Assembly (NCBI GenBank): GCA_944390805.1
Contig: CALXQW010000003.1
Span: 27,797 to 91,796 of the forward strand
Origin: an uncultured Opitutales bacterium
GTDB lineage: Bacteria > Verrucomicrobiota > Verrucomicrobiia > Opitutales > Intestinicryptomonadaceae
Direction: 5' to 3'
DNA: 64,000 nt
Below, piece after piece: positions 54,081-62,196 of this stretch. Position numbers and translations under genes: made by a program. How positions within the stretch are numbered: position 1 is the first letter of the stretch; each line of letters opens with the position of its first letter. The notes under the pieces are model-generated. The model worked only from the letters and a program-made list of their open reading frames with translations. It had not been told where the DNA came from and ran no database searches.

Positions 54081-54104
54081 AAAAGTTAGTAAATACTAAC
54101 TTTT
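54081..54104. promoter_or_regulatory. DtxR/MntR-type operator, site 3
   Basis: AAAAGTTAG-TAAATA-CTAACTTTT: perfect 9-base arms with a 6-base spacer, the best of the three sites. It lies between the regulator gene and feoA and directly abuts the hairpin at 54106. Confidence 0.75.
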
Positions 54105-54105
54105 G

Positions 54106-54140
54106 GCCGCGCGGTATTGCACTGGGCCGCGCGGCTTTTT
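54106..54140 (+). terminator. Hairpin terminator or attenuator before feoA
   Basis: GCCGCGCGG (54106-54114) pairs with CCGCGCGGC (54127-54135), followed by TTTTT. It may end the regulator transcript. If the feo promoter overlaps site 3, it would sit in the feo leader. Confidence 0.75.
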
Positions 54141-54230
54141 CCCGGCAAATTTATTTTTGCATTGGGAGCCTTGCCAGAAAGTCGGTGCGTTTGCCTTAGG
54201 CATGAGAATATTTAAAGATAAGATTGTTGT

Positions 54231-54530
54231 ATGAATAAAAAGCCTGAAAAAAGCAAAGAACCAGAAGGTGTGGATAAGGAGCTTACGCTTGCTGATCTGC
54301 CCGTTGGAGCATCTGCTACGATAGTTAAAATCATTCCCAATTCTCGGGGAGAGAAAAAGTTTGCCGATGTTGGGCTTGTGCCCGGGGTCGAACTTGTAAT
54401 GCAGGCGCATGCTCCGTTTGGCGGATTGATAAGGGTTAAGGTTATGGAGACGAGCATGGCTTTGCACGCTTCAGACGCAAAAAATATAGTTATGAAGAAA
54501 GGCTCAAAAAAAGGTGAAAAAACACTTTAA
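54231..54530 (+). CDS. feoA: FeoA ferrous-iron transport accessory protein
   Basis: 99 residues, SH3-like fold. LTLADLPVGASATIVKI, FADVGLVPGVELVMQA and FGGLIRVKV match FeoA; it modulates FeoB in the cytoplasm. It has an N-terminal charged extension of about 20 residues. The last codons overlap the start of feoB by 17 bases, so the two are translationally coupled. Confidence 0.93.
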   Translation: MNKKPEKSKEPEGVDKELTLADLPVGASATIVKIIPNSRGEKKFADVGLVPGVELVMQAHAPFGGLIRVKVMETSMALHASDAKNIVMKKGSKKGEKTL

Positions 54531-56820
54531 AATTGCCCTTGCGGGGAACCCGAACTGCGGCAAAACCTCCATATTTAATGCGCTGACAGGCGCAAGGCAG
54601 CATGTTGGAAACTATCCCGGAGTTACGGTGGAAAGCAAATCTGGGTGGTTTTCCATAGGCGATATAGAAATAGAGCTTGTGGATTTGCCGGGTATATACT
54701 CCTTGTCGTCAAGCTCTCCGGAGGAGAACGTTGCCTTTGAAGTTCTGACGGGAAAGGGGATAGACCTAATATTGAATGTGATAGACTCCTCTATTCCGCG
54801 CCGTAGCATGTATCTTACAACTCAGATTGCTGAGCTTCATATACCTATGATGCTCGTGTTTAACATGAGTGACGACGCCCGCAAGAGGGGGATAAAATTT
54901 GACATAGGTAAGCTTGAGAAATATTTCGGTTCTCCCATAGTGCAAACTGTAGGGCGTTCTTTGGAGGGCGTAAAGCCGCTTTTGGATAGGCTCCCAAAAG
55001 TGTTGGAAGAGCTCGATAACCACGGGGTTCCTATGTTGTCGTACGGATCCGACATAGATGATTCCATCTCCGAGATAGCCTCAAGAATAGATGCTCTAAA
55101 TGTAAAAAGATACGCGCATATACCGTCGAGATTCTTTGCTGTAAAGCTTCTTGAGAGCGATTCATGCACTATGAAAATTCCGGAATTTAAGCCAGTCTGG
55201 AAAGATGTAGTAGCACAGATAAAGCACTTGTCCGACATACACGCCATAGACGAGGCGCACACATTTATGGCCGACCGCCGCTATGCGATGATTTCCGGCG
55301 CCTTCAGAGACAGCATGTCTATGACGGGCGAAAAGCGCAGGCAGATTTCCGACAAGATAGATTCCGTTGTCACAAATAAGGTGTTTGGGCTTCCCTTCTT
55401 TCTGCTGGTGATGTATGCCACATTCTGGTTTACGTTTACATGTGCGGATCCGATAATGGGCTGGATAGAGGCTGGATTTGGGGCTTTGTCTGAAGGGATA
55501 AAATCCGTTTGGAGCGCTGAGTCTTTTCCGTATCTGCGCGATCTTATAACAGACGGCGTGATAGGCGGAGTTGGCGGTGTTATAGTTTTTCTTCCCAATA
55601 TATTATTTCTATTTTTCGCAATAGCCTTGCTTGAAGAAAGCGGATACATGTCGAGGGCGGCCTTTGTGATGGATGGTATTATGCGCAGGTTTGGGCTTCA
55701 GGGAAAATCTTTCGTGCCGCTTGTGCTCGGGTTTGGCTGCAATGTTCCGGCGATAATGGCAACCCGCTGCATAGAATCTGAGAAGGATAGAAAAACAACT
55801 ATAATGGTTTTGCCTCTGATGAGCTGTGGAGCAAGGCTTCCAATATATGCGCTGATAATACCGGCATTCTTTGCTGTGCAATACCAGGCTCTGATGATGT
55901 GGATAATGTATTTGATAGGAGTTGTCGTGGCCTTATTGGGAGCAAGGCTGCTTAAAAATACGGTCTTCAAGGGCGACGGTGAGGTTTATCTTATGGAGCT
56001 GCCTCCGTACAGAATGCCAACATTTAGAAGTTTGCTTCTGCATATGTGGGACAGGGCAAAGATGTATCTGCATAAGGCCGGTACCATAATTCTTGCAACT
56101 TCCATATTGCTTTTTATAGCCAATACCTATCCGGAAAAAAAGGTATTTTCCAAAGACTACGACTCATTGATTGAAACTGCGTATAAAGCAGGATCGTTGT
56201 CGAGGGACGACGTAAGGATATTGTCTGATGGCAACTTGTTATCTGCGGATGCAATCGCCGAGATAGAAGAGCAGGGAACTCTATCGGAAGACATGATAGC
56301 CTCTCTTGAGGAGAAGAATCCGAATCTTGCCCAAGAGGCGGTTCTCGAGAAATCTATGGAGCTTAACAGCCAGATATCCAAACTTGAAAATGAGAAAAAT
56401 GCTGAAGCCATGGAATATACAATATCTGGGCGCATAGGTAAATTCATGGAGCCATTCTTCAAGCCGATAGGCTTTGACTGGAGGCTTGCAACAGCAAGCA
56501 TAGGAGCGCTTGCGGCAAAAGAGGTGTTTGTCTCGCAGCTTGGCATTTTGTATGCTGAGGGCGAGGCCGACGAGGAAAGTGTTCCGCTGCGCGAACAGCT
56601 CGCTAAGAATTACACTCCATTGCAAGGCTTTTGCATAATGCTATTCTGTCTGCTAAGCATACCTTGTTTTGCCACTCTGGCAGTTATAAAGAGAGAGATG
56701 AACTCTTGGAAGGCAATGTTTGCGGAGGTATTTGCTCTGTTGGCTTTGGCGTATGTTTCCACATTTATTGTCTATCAGGTGGGAACATTTCTTCACATAG
56801 GAACTAAACTTGTATCATAG
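54514..56820 (+). CDS. feoB: FeoB ferrous-iron transporter
   Basis: 768 residues from a GTG start inside the end of feoA. N-terminal G domain: G1 GNPNCGKT (11-18), G2 PGVTVE, G3 DLPG (57-60), G4 NMSD near 118. Then the guanine-dissociation-inhibitor helix domain and two Gate regions with about eight membrane helices, including GCNVPAIMATR and the family SCGARLPIYALI segment, each with conserved Cys. A hydrophilic loop of about 110 residues (538-650) sits between helices. It imports Fe2+ across the inner membrane, expected mainly under oxygen-poor conditions. Confidence 0.97.
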   Translation: MKKHFKIALAGNPNCGKTSIFNALTGARQHVGNYPGVTVESKSGWFSIGDIEIELVDLPGIYSLSSSSPEENVAFEVLTGKGIDLILNVIDSSIPRRSMYLTTQIAELHIPMMLVFNMSDDARKRGIKFDIGKLEKYFGSPIVQTVGRSLEGVKPLLDRLPKVLEELDNHGVPMLSYGSDIDDSISEIASRIDALNVKRYAHIPSRFFAVKLLESDSCTMKIPEFKPVWKDVVAQIKHLSDIHAIDEAHTFMADRRYAMISGAFRDSMSMTGEKRRQISDKIDSVVTNKVFGLPFFLLVMYATFWFTFTCADPIMGWIEAGFGALSEGIKSVWSAESFPYLRDLITDGVIGGVGGVIVFLPNILFLFFAIALLEESGYMSRAAFVMDGIMRRFGLQGKSFVPLVLGFGCNVPAIMATRCIESEKDRKTTIMVLPLMSCGARLPIYALIIPAFFAVQYQALMMWIMYLIGVVVALLGARLLKNTVFKGDGEVYLMELPPYRMPTFRSLLLHMWDRAKMYLHKAGTIILATSILLFIANTYPEKKVFSKDYDSLIETAYKAGSLSRDDVRILSDGNLLSADAIAEIEEQGTLSEDMIASLEEKNPNLAQEAVLEKSMELNSQISKLENEKNAEAMEYTISGRIGKFMEPFFKPIGFDWRLATASIGALAAKEVFVSQLGILYAEGEADEESVPLREQLAKNYTPLQGFCIMLFCLLSIPCFATLAVIKREMNSWKAMFAEVFALLALAYVSTFIVYQVGTFLHIGTKLVS

Positions 56821-56829
56821 AGGTGCATT

Positions 56830-57012
56830 GTGGAAACGTTTATAATTCTCATTGTGGCTGTAGTGGCGGCATGGTTTGTGTTTAGGTCGTTTAAGAAGTC
56901 GGCTTCGGGAGGCTGCCGTTGTTCGGAGTCTTCTTGCTGCTCGTGCAGATGCCATAGCGGCGGCGACAAATGCTGCAGCGCAGAAAATTCTACCCATAAA
57001 AAGAAAGTATGA
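56830..57012 (+). CDS. FeoB-associated Cys-rich membrane protein
   Basis: 60 residues from a GTG start with an AGAGG ribosome site. One N-terminal membrane helix (FIILIVAVVAAWFVF) followed by a Cys-rich tail: CRCSESSCCSCRCH and KCCS, nine Cys in about 22 residues. This is the FeoB-associated Cys-rich family (PF12669-like), found after feoB and thought to help iron uptake or assemble the transporter; the role is not established. It ends the feo operon before a strong terminator. Confidence 0.85.
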   Translation: METFIILIVAVVAAWFVFRSFKKSASGGCRCSESSCCSCRCHSGGDKCCSAENSTHKKKV

Positions 57013-57022
57013 CATAATACCG

Positions 57023-57062
57023 CGGCCGCGCGGAGAGATGCGTCTCCGTGCGGCCGTTTTTT
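57023..57062 (+). terminator. Terminator of the feo operon
   Basis: Fourteen-base arms CGGCCGCGCGGAGA (57023-57036) and TCTCCGTGCGGCCG (57043-57056) with one wobble, then TTTTTT. Confidence 0.92.
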
Positions 57063-57125
57063 ATATGTATGTTTATTTTCAATTAGTTGGGTTTTTCTTA
57101 AAAAGAGGTTCCGTATTTGCAGATA

Positions 57126-57145
57126 CGCATGTTTTGCAACATGCG
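57126..57145. repeat. Inverted repeat upstream of rpsR
   Basis: CGCATGTT-TTGC-AACATGCG, perfect 8-base arms with a 4-base centre. It could be an RNA hairpin in the rpsR leader or a regulator site. A partial DtxR-like half-site (AAAAGTTAG, 57189-57197) lies further downstream. Confidence 0.5.
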
Positions 57146-57266
57146 CCCTTCGGAAAAATTTCTATTTTTTTGAGGAAAATATGCTTGCAAAAGTTAGCTT
57201 ATGCGGCATTTTTAATTCTTTATATTTTAATTTTTACATAAAAGTACAAATCGCAAACAATCCTTT

Positions 57267-57452
57267 ATGAACGAAGAATCAAAAAAGAAGCTTCCAAAAG
57301 ATCTGACTTTCGTCGATGCCGAAAGCCTCAATCACTACACCACGGAGACGGGCAAAATTCTTCCCCGCAAGTTCACGGGGTTGACGTCGAAAGAGCAGCG
57401 TCATATAAAGAAGGTTATAAAGCAGTCCCGCAGCATGCTGCTTTCCAAGTAG
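57267..57452 (+). CDS. rpsR: Ribosomal protein bS18, cysteine-free form
   Basis: 61 residues. The conserved S18 core is present: TGKILPRKFTGLTSKEQRHIKKVIKQSR, with the basic RNA-binding helix. There is no Cys, so it is the zinc-independent type. Normal genomes place rpsR between rpsF/ssb and rplI; here it is alone, just after the iron-uptake operon. Whether a second S18 exists elsewhere cannot be told. Confidence 0.93.
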   Translation: MNEESKKKLPKDLTFVDAESLNHYTTETGKILPRKFTGLTSKEQRHIKKVIKQSRSMLLSK

Positions 57453-57527
57453 GCAACAAATAGAGGCTCGTGCGGCGTGGTTGAGCGCGCTATTTTGTGC
57501 GGGTCTGTAAGACAGCTTTTAGTGCCT

Positions 57528-57567
57528 AAGTCGCCCCAAGATTTTTTTGGAGGCGGCTTGTTTTTTT
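57528..57567 (+). terminator. Terminator after rpsR
   Basis: AAGTCGCC (57528-57535) pairs with GGCGGCTT (57552-57559), with CCAA/TTGG pairing inside, then a T run. Confidence 0.75.
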
Positions 57568-57601
57568 AATATTGTACGGCAATTAGGGAGTGTGTAGGCC
57601 G

Positions 57602-58558
57602 ATGGATATTGATTCTCAGATAGACGAGGCGGCAAAGATTCTTCGGGAAGGCGGCATAGTTGCCATGCCCACGGAGACTGTCTATGGTCTTGCAGCAGAT
57701 GCATGTTCTCCAACGGCAGTCAGAAAAATTTTTGAGGCAAAGGGCAGGCCTTTTATAGATCCTTTGATAGTGCATGTCTCAGACATGCAAATGGCTCGTT
57801 CCATTGCCGTCTTTGACGATATTGCCGAAGTTTTGGCTGAGAAGTTTTGGCCGGGACCTCTTACTATTATCCTAAAGAAAAAGGCCTCCGTACCCGATAT
57901 CACCACGGCTGGAATGGAAACCGTTGCCGTTAGAATGCCGGCGCATCCTATTGCTGCGCGCCTTATTGCAAGATGCGGGTTTGCTCTTGCGGCGCCGAGC
58001 GCCAATCCGTTCGGCTATATAAGCCCAACTTGCGCGGCCCATGTGAGAGATCAGCTTGGAGATAGGGTGGATATGATTTTAGACGGCGGGGAATGCTCTA
58101 GAGGTGTTGAATCTACAATAGTCATGCCGCCTGCCGTATCGACAGAGGGCGGGGCTTTGATACTTCGCCATGGCCCTATTTGTGCGGAAGAGCTTGCTGC
58201 GGCGGCTGGAATAAATTTCTCACAGCCAAAGAAGGCAAATCCGGCGCATCCGGTGGCTCCTGGAATGTTGAAGAGCCATTATGCTCCAAAATCGAAGCTT
58301 TTTTTATTTAAGGATTTGTCGGAAATTCCGGAAGATTTCTCCGGAAGGGTAGTGCATTTTGTACGCCCTAGTAAGGTGCTTGGGCGCGATTATTGGCTTA
58401 CTGAAAGCGGAGATGTAAACGAAGCCGCCAGAAACCTGTTTGCCCTCTTGCGCACTTTAGACAAGACCCGCGGAGACATATACTGCCAGATGGCTCCGGA
58501 TTTTGGCGCAGGCAGGGCTGTAAACGACAGGCTATCGAGAGCGAGTTTCAAGGGCTAA
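57602..58558 (+). CDS. sua5: Threonylcarbamoyl-AMP synthase (Sua5 type)
   Basis: 318 residues from ATG (GTG four codons earlier is the alternative). YrdC domain: AMPTETVYGLAADACS, KGRPFIDPLIVHV, WPGPLTIIL, APSANPFGYISPT and VESTIV, then a C-terminal Sua5 domain joined by a linker with HYAPKSKLFLF. It makes threonylcarbamoyl-AMP from threonine, bicarbonate and ATP for the t6A37 modification of ANN-reading tRNAs. This matters here because the genome relies heavily on ATA codons. Confidence 0.94.
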   Translation: MDIDSQIDEAAKILREGGIVAMPTETVYGLAADACSPTAVRKIFEAKGRPFIDPLIVHVSDMQMARSIAVFDDIAEVLAEKFWPGPLTIILKKKASVPDITTAGMETVAVRMPAHPIAARLIARCGFALAAPSANPFGYISPTCAAHVRDQLGDRVDMILDGGECSRGVESTIVMPPAVSTEGGALILRHGPICAEELAAAAGINFSQPKKANPAHPVAPGMLKSHYAPKSKLFLFKDLSEIPEDFSGRVVHFVRPSKVLGRDYWLTESGDVNEAARNLFALLRTLDKTRGDIYCQMAPDFGAGRAVNDRLSRASFKG

Positions 58559-58569
58559 TTTCTATTTAG

Positions 58570-58604
58570 CGGCATTTTAATTCTTAGTGGAATTGCCGTT
58601 TTTT
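58570..58604 (+). terminator. Possible terminator of sua5
   Basis: CGGC/GCCG and AATTC/GAATT pair across a bulge, followed by six T. It overlaps the 3' end of the convergent minus-strand gene. Confidence 0.5.
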
Positions 58605-58876
58605 CTACTATCAGTTGAACCCTTTGGTGCCTGTAAAGCGGAGTAGCGGTTTTTCAAAAATGGAATTTCTATTCCAAAGTAAGCAAGCGACGAAAGCAGC
58701 ACTATCATAAAGAATGCCTCGTCGAGATTGCCTACTATGGGAAGATTGTCCGGAATTTCAAATATTCCGCAGCTTATATTTAGCATCCATATTCCAGATA
58801 CTACAATTCCCGCAAGGGCAATCAAAGTGCCAAGGCATGTCCTTTGAGTTGAAGAGCTGTTGTTGACTCTATTCAT
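58577..58876 (-). CDS. Small DUF1232-like membrane protein
   Basis: 99 residues from the ATG that overlaps the stop of the preceding gene by eight bases; a longer start is in frame but ignores this coupling. Two hydrophobic segments: CLGTLIALAGIVVSGIWML and a FEIPDNLPIVGNLDEAFFMI block continuing to LAYFGIEIPFL. The 'NLPIVGNLDEAFF' pattern resembles DUF1232 (YkvA-like) proteins, function unknown. Third gene of a tightly packed operon. Confidence 0.7.
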   Translation of the reverse strand: MNRVNNSSSTQRTCLGTLIALAGIVVSGIWMLNISCGIFEIPDNLPIVGNLDEAFFMIVLLSSLAYFGIEIPFLKNRYSALQAPKGSTDSRKNGNSTKN

Positions 58877-59768
58877 CTTTATCTTTTCCCACCTCTTCAA
58901 AAGCACTTTTGCCAAGCACTATAACCCCGCTTTTTGTATCTTCATTGGTATCGCTAGCGCCGAAGTATATTTCTATGTTTCCAACCATGCCGGACGGTAT
59001 ATTAAGCAGCGGTAGAAATGTATTCCTTACCCATTTATCGAGGGCAACTTTTGCCTCTTTTTGGGCAGCGAGAATTCTGTAATAGTCCCTGCCGTTTTCC
59101 TCTATCTGCTTTGGAATTTCCGATGATATGAATGAATCGAGGCTTTTATTTGCATCGCTTGAAAATTTGCTTTGGCTGACCTTTATATTACGGTTTTCCT
59201 CTCCAACAGGAGTATCGAGCTCAAGGGGAGGAAAACTCAGACCTATTGAAATTTTTCCGTCTTTTTGCCTCTTGGCAGTCATCTTCATGCACGTCAGCGG
59301 AACACAATATTTGTATATGGGTTCCGATTCGTAATCCAAAGCCGCTGAAAATGCCTTCCATTTTACGGCGCGCTTGTGGGTTGAGAACTTTTCCCTCAAC
59401 TGTGCAACTATGTATTTATCGGACTTTCCAGCATCGAGAAAGCGCACATCAAATACGGTTTTTTCGTCTGGTTCTTGCGATAGTATCTTTTCCGTAGCAA
59501 CGGCTATTGTATTTGCGGAACTTTGTATTGCGCCCGACGGATTGCATGAATTCAGCGCAAAAGCCGCAAAGGCCGCGCATATCGCAAAGATAGACACTAT
59601 GCTCGCCAAACAGCCAAAACCTCCGTTCTTTCGGCTTGCGCGAAGATTTTGAGAAGGTATTTCCTCTGCATTGCTGTCTGATTTTCCAGACTCAGACAAT
59701 ACTGCCGACGGAGATGTTTTATTCTCCGCATCACCCATTATACCTTCGCTGTCTGATGCTTCTTCCAT
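58869..59768 (-). CDS. Single-pass membrane protein of unknown function
   Basis: 299 residues. Residues 1-48 are acidic and Ser-rich (cytoplasmic); 50-72 form one membrane helix (GCLASIVSIFAICAAFAAFA); 75-299 form an extracytoplasmic domain with mixed strands and helices, containing 'YIVAQLREKFSTHKRAVKWK' and a LSFPPLELDTP segment. I do not recognise a family. It lies three bases after the TM2-like gene and overlaps the DUF1232-like gene, so the three products probably form one system. Confidence 0.7.
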   Translation of the reverse strand: MEEASDSEGIMGDAENKTSPSAVLSESGKSDSNAEEIPSQNLRASRKNGGFGCLASIVSIFAICAAFAAFALNSCNPSGAIQSSANTIAVATEKILSQEPDEKTVFDVRFLDAGKSDKYIVAQLREKFSTHKRAVKWKAFSAALDYESEPIYKYCVPLTCMKMTAKRQKDGKISIGLSFPPLELDTPVGEENRNIKVSQSKFSSDANKSLDSFISSEIPKQIEENGRDYYRILAAQKEAKVALDKWVRNTFLPLLNIPSGMVGNIEIYFGASDTNEDTKSGVIVLGKSAFEEVGKDKDE

Positions 59769-59771
59769 GGC

Positions 59772-59990
59772 TTAATACTTGTATGTGGCCGCGTTTACTA
59801 TGCTCCAAATATGAACCGGAACTGCCACTATCAGCGGAATTAACAGCGGAGAAAAAGCATAAAATATGCCGCATACAACAAAGAAAAATAATGCCGCAAG
59901 AATTCTTCCCTGCACAAGTTGTCCTAATCCAGGAATAAAAAAGCTTGCAAGGGCGGAGATTACATTTGCCGTTTTATGGTCGTCGTTCAT
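59772..59990 (-). CDS. Small TM2-like membrane protein
   Basis: 72 residues. ISALASFFIPGLGQLVQGR is a membrane-anchor motif typical of TM2-domain and related small proteins, followed by two more hydrophobic segments (ALFFFVVCGIFYAF and LLIPLIVAVPVHIW). First gene of the three-gene minus-strand operon. Function unknown. Confidence 0.75.
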   Translation of the reverse strand: MNDDHKTANVISALASFFIPGLGQLVQGRILAALFFFVVCGIFYAFSPLLIPLIVAVPVHIWSIVNAATYKY

Positions 59991-60146
59991 TGAAATTTCC
60001 TTTTAAGATTGTTTCAAATCCTGCGGCCTTTGTCAAATGCCGCTTTACAGTTTTATCGACATTTTTTAGATGAAATTGTTCTGTTTTTGCCCGGTTTAGA
60101 ATTTAATAGAACCAAGTATATAAATTGTAGCTTTTGAAATTAAAAT

Positions 60147-61055
60147 CTAATCTATTCTTCTGCCGAGCTTTCTTTCAAAATCTGCTTTGCTGATTCCGGT
60201 TATCCTGCAAAAGATTTCGTAATCGAAATTTGGCAGGCTTAAGGTGTTTTCTACATCGGCTTTGTCGGCACTTTCAAAGCTTTCCCGAAGAGGAAGTTTC
60301 ATAAGCCATTTTGGCAGGATTATCTTTGAGTAGTCCATGTCTACCGGCTTGTTGAACATGTAGATTTGAGCGTTGCCGTCATTGAAAAATCCGCAGTGGC
60401 AGTTGCCTATATTCCATTTCCCGGAGTTTCTATTTCCCTTGTTGAAAGAGCCGGAGTTTCCGTGTCCTATGTTGAAGTCTCCGCTATTTCTCCAGCCGGT
60501 GTTGGAGTCTCCACTGTTGTAGTTGCCGGTGTTGCGGTCGCCCGAATTGCAATTACCGGTGTTGAAGTCTCCGGCATTGTCTATGCCGGAGTTCCTATTG
60601 CCGGTGTTGAAATCTCCCTTGTTGTAGTCTCCCGTGTTTAAAGCGCCATCGTTGAACGAACCACTGTTGTTCTTGCCGATATTTCTAAAACCCGTGTTCC
60701 CTATTGATATGTTGAATTTTCCGCAGTTGGGGTAGTTGGGCTGCAAGGTGCAAAGAAGCTCTTCAGTGGCGTCTTTTATAAGCCTTATGGTTGAACAGCA
60801 TATCCTCTCCTGAACTCCGGAAATATCAGGTATTGCCGCCCCCTTAAATTCCGCAAGATATATGCGAGCACCGTCTTCGTACCACATGTTCCAGTGCTTA
60901 GACAGGTAATAGCCCTGCTTTGAAACCTCAACTTGATCTATAACCGGAAGCCATTTGCCGGGAATACCATCTTTTGGCAGATATGGGGAATAATCAAACC
61001 CCGTAGTCGGAGAAACCCCATTTGCGTTTAAAACCTTGTAGTATTCTTGCGGCAC
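60147..61055 (-). CDS. Pentapeptide-repeat protein (NTG/NSG type)
   Basis: 302 residues, no signal peptide. Residues 1-110 are a globular domain (YYKVLNANGV, KQGYYLSKHWNMWYEDGARI). Residues 114-228 are 23 five-residue repeats of form x-N-x-G-x, alternating FNTGN and RNSGD. The C-terminal domain has LPKWLMKLPL and LPNFDYEIFCRITGI. The same three-part layout occurs in proteins of gut bacteria and phages as I recall. The Asn/Gly repeats should form a beta-solenoid. Function unknown; may bind a protein, DNA or a surface. Confidence 0.85.
   Translation of the reverse strand: MPQEYYKVLNANGVSPTTGFDYSPYLPKDGIPGKWLPVIDQVEVSKQGYYLSKHWNMWYEDGARIYLAEFKGAAIPDISGVQERICCSTIRLIKDATEELLCTLQPNYPNCGKFNISIGNTGFRNIGKNNSGSFNDGALNTGDYNKGDFNTGNRNSGIDNAGDFNTGNCNSGDRNTGNYNSGDSNTGWRNSGDFNIGHGNSGSFNKGNRNSGKWNIGNCHCGFFNDGNAQIYMFNKPVDMDYSKIILPKWLMKLPLRESFESADKADVENTLSLPNFDYEIFCRITGISKADFERKLGRRID
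60372..60716 (-). repeat. DNA array encoding 23 pentapeptide repeats
   Basis: 345 bases of imperfect 15-base units (30-base higher-order period) encoding x-N-x-G-x. Each unit carries variants of AACWCCGG. It is internal to the gene and is not CRISPR: there are no unique spacers. Confidence 0.85.
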
Positions 61056-61087
61056 AAATTTTCTCCTAAATATTTTATCAGATACCT

Positions 61088-62041
61088 TTAAATGTCTCCG
61101 CCTATAAATTTAAAACAAAGGCAAAGCCAAAGAGGCATTGTAAATACCGCGGCAATGCATGTTGCAAGAGTTATCTGGACTGAGAGATCTGGTTTGCCCC
61201 CAAAACTCTTGCTTAAGACGGCCGCCGTCACCCCACATGGAGGCAGCGTCTGCAATGCAAGCAGAGCCTTTAGCGGCGTTGAGATTGGCAGAAATGTTGC
61301 CGCCGCAAAAAATATGCACGGCAAGATAAGCATTCTGACCGCAGTTGCTGATAAAACGCATTTCCACTGAATTTTTGCATTGCCGAGCATGTCGCATATG
61401 AGCGTGCCGAACATCATTAAATTTAGCGGTATGGCGGCAAAACCAATCCATTTGAGCGAGCTTATAATACAGTCTGGAATAAAGTCTCCAAGGCCTGTCC
61501 AGATTAATATGAGGCTGAAAAATACAGCGGCAACAGGTCCTCTCATAAAAATCTTCGGGGAAAAAGTCTTTGTTCCTGATAGCAGAAATACGCCTACAGA
61601 CCAGAAAACTAAATCGCACCCGACATTGTGCGTAAGAACAAGACCGAGCAAGTCGGGATTATCCTGTGAAAACAATATTGCAACAAGCGCAATTATAAAA
61701 AAGCCGTAGTTATGCGTTCCGGTGGTTACTGTAAAGGTTCTCTCTCCGGAACCAACTTTCAAGCGCAGCAGCTTTGAGGCTATCCATGATACAAGCAGCG
61801 ATACCGCAACAACGCACATGCCCAGAGCTATAGTCTTTATTGAAAACGCCACGCTCCTGAGTTCTTCATTACCGAGCATGTTGTATATTATAAAACACGG
61901 AAGAGTAAGATCTATTGATACCCTTACAAAAGACGCGTCGGCCTCGGGGCTAAGCCAGCGTGTTTTTCTCGCCAGAAAGCCTGCAAAAATCATAGCGTAA
62001 ATGGGAACTATCGCCCCTAATGCCATTGAGGTAAAATTCAT
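61088..62041 (-). CDS. AEC-family (auxin-efflux-carrier-like) transporter
   Basis: 317 residues from the Met of MNFTSMALGAIVPIYAMIF; an upstream in-frame start would add 25 hydrophilic residues. About ten membrane helices. AEC features: LTLPCFIIYNML, TGTHNYGFFIIAL (the family substrate/crossover region), and a C-terminal LQTLPPCGVTAAVLSKSFGG. Family members move malonate, malate, lactate or other organic acids, or peptides. The direction and substrate are unknown. No adjacent enzyme tells more. Confidence 0.9.
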   Translation of the reverse strand: MNFTSMALGAIVPIYAMIFAGFLARKTRWLSPEADASFVRVSIDLTLPCFIIYNMLGNEELRSVAFSIKTIALGMCVVAVSLLVSWIASKLLRLKVGSGERTFTVTTGTHNYGFFIIALVAILFSQDNPDLLGLVLTHNVGCDLVFWSVGVFLLSGTKTFSPKIFMRGPVAAVFFSLILIWTGLGDFIPDCIISSLKWIGFAAIPLNLMMFGTLICDMLGNAKIQWKCVLSATAVRMLILPCIFFAAATFLPISTPLKALLALQTLPPCGVTAAVLSKSFGGKPDLSVQITLATCIAAVFTMPLWLCLCFKFIGGDI

Positions 62042-62142
62042 AATTTTAATAGAAAACGCATAACACCGCAAAGGGTTTCTATCAAGTTTTAAAAATCTCC
62101 CCAGCAAAAATGTCATGCATGTTATATCTACTCTATGCCGGC

Positions 62143-62166
62143 AAAAAAAAGCCGCCCAAAGGCGGC
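62143..62166 (-). terminator. Terminator of the alcohol dehydrogenase gene
   Basis: GCCGCC-CAAA-GGCGGC (62151-62166). On the minus strand it is followed by eight T. Confidence 0.9.
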
Positions 62167-62196
62167 CTGCTTTGAGATGGAAAATTTCCTCTAAGC

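Noticed and set aside
60366..60641. Plus-strand repetitive ORF (VAGVxV-type repeat)
   Set aside because: It is the mirror of the pentapeptide array in another frame; repeats on one strand always give repeats on the other.
60372..60716. Short tandem units suggesting a CRISPR-like array
   Set aside because: Units are 15 bases with no unique spacers and keep an open frame; it codes for pentapeptide repeats.
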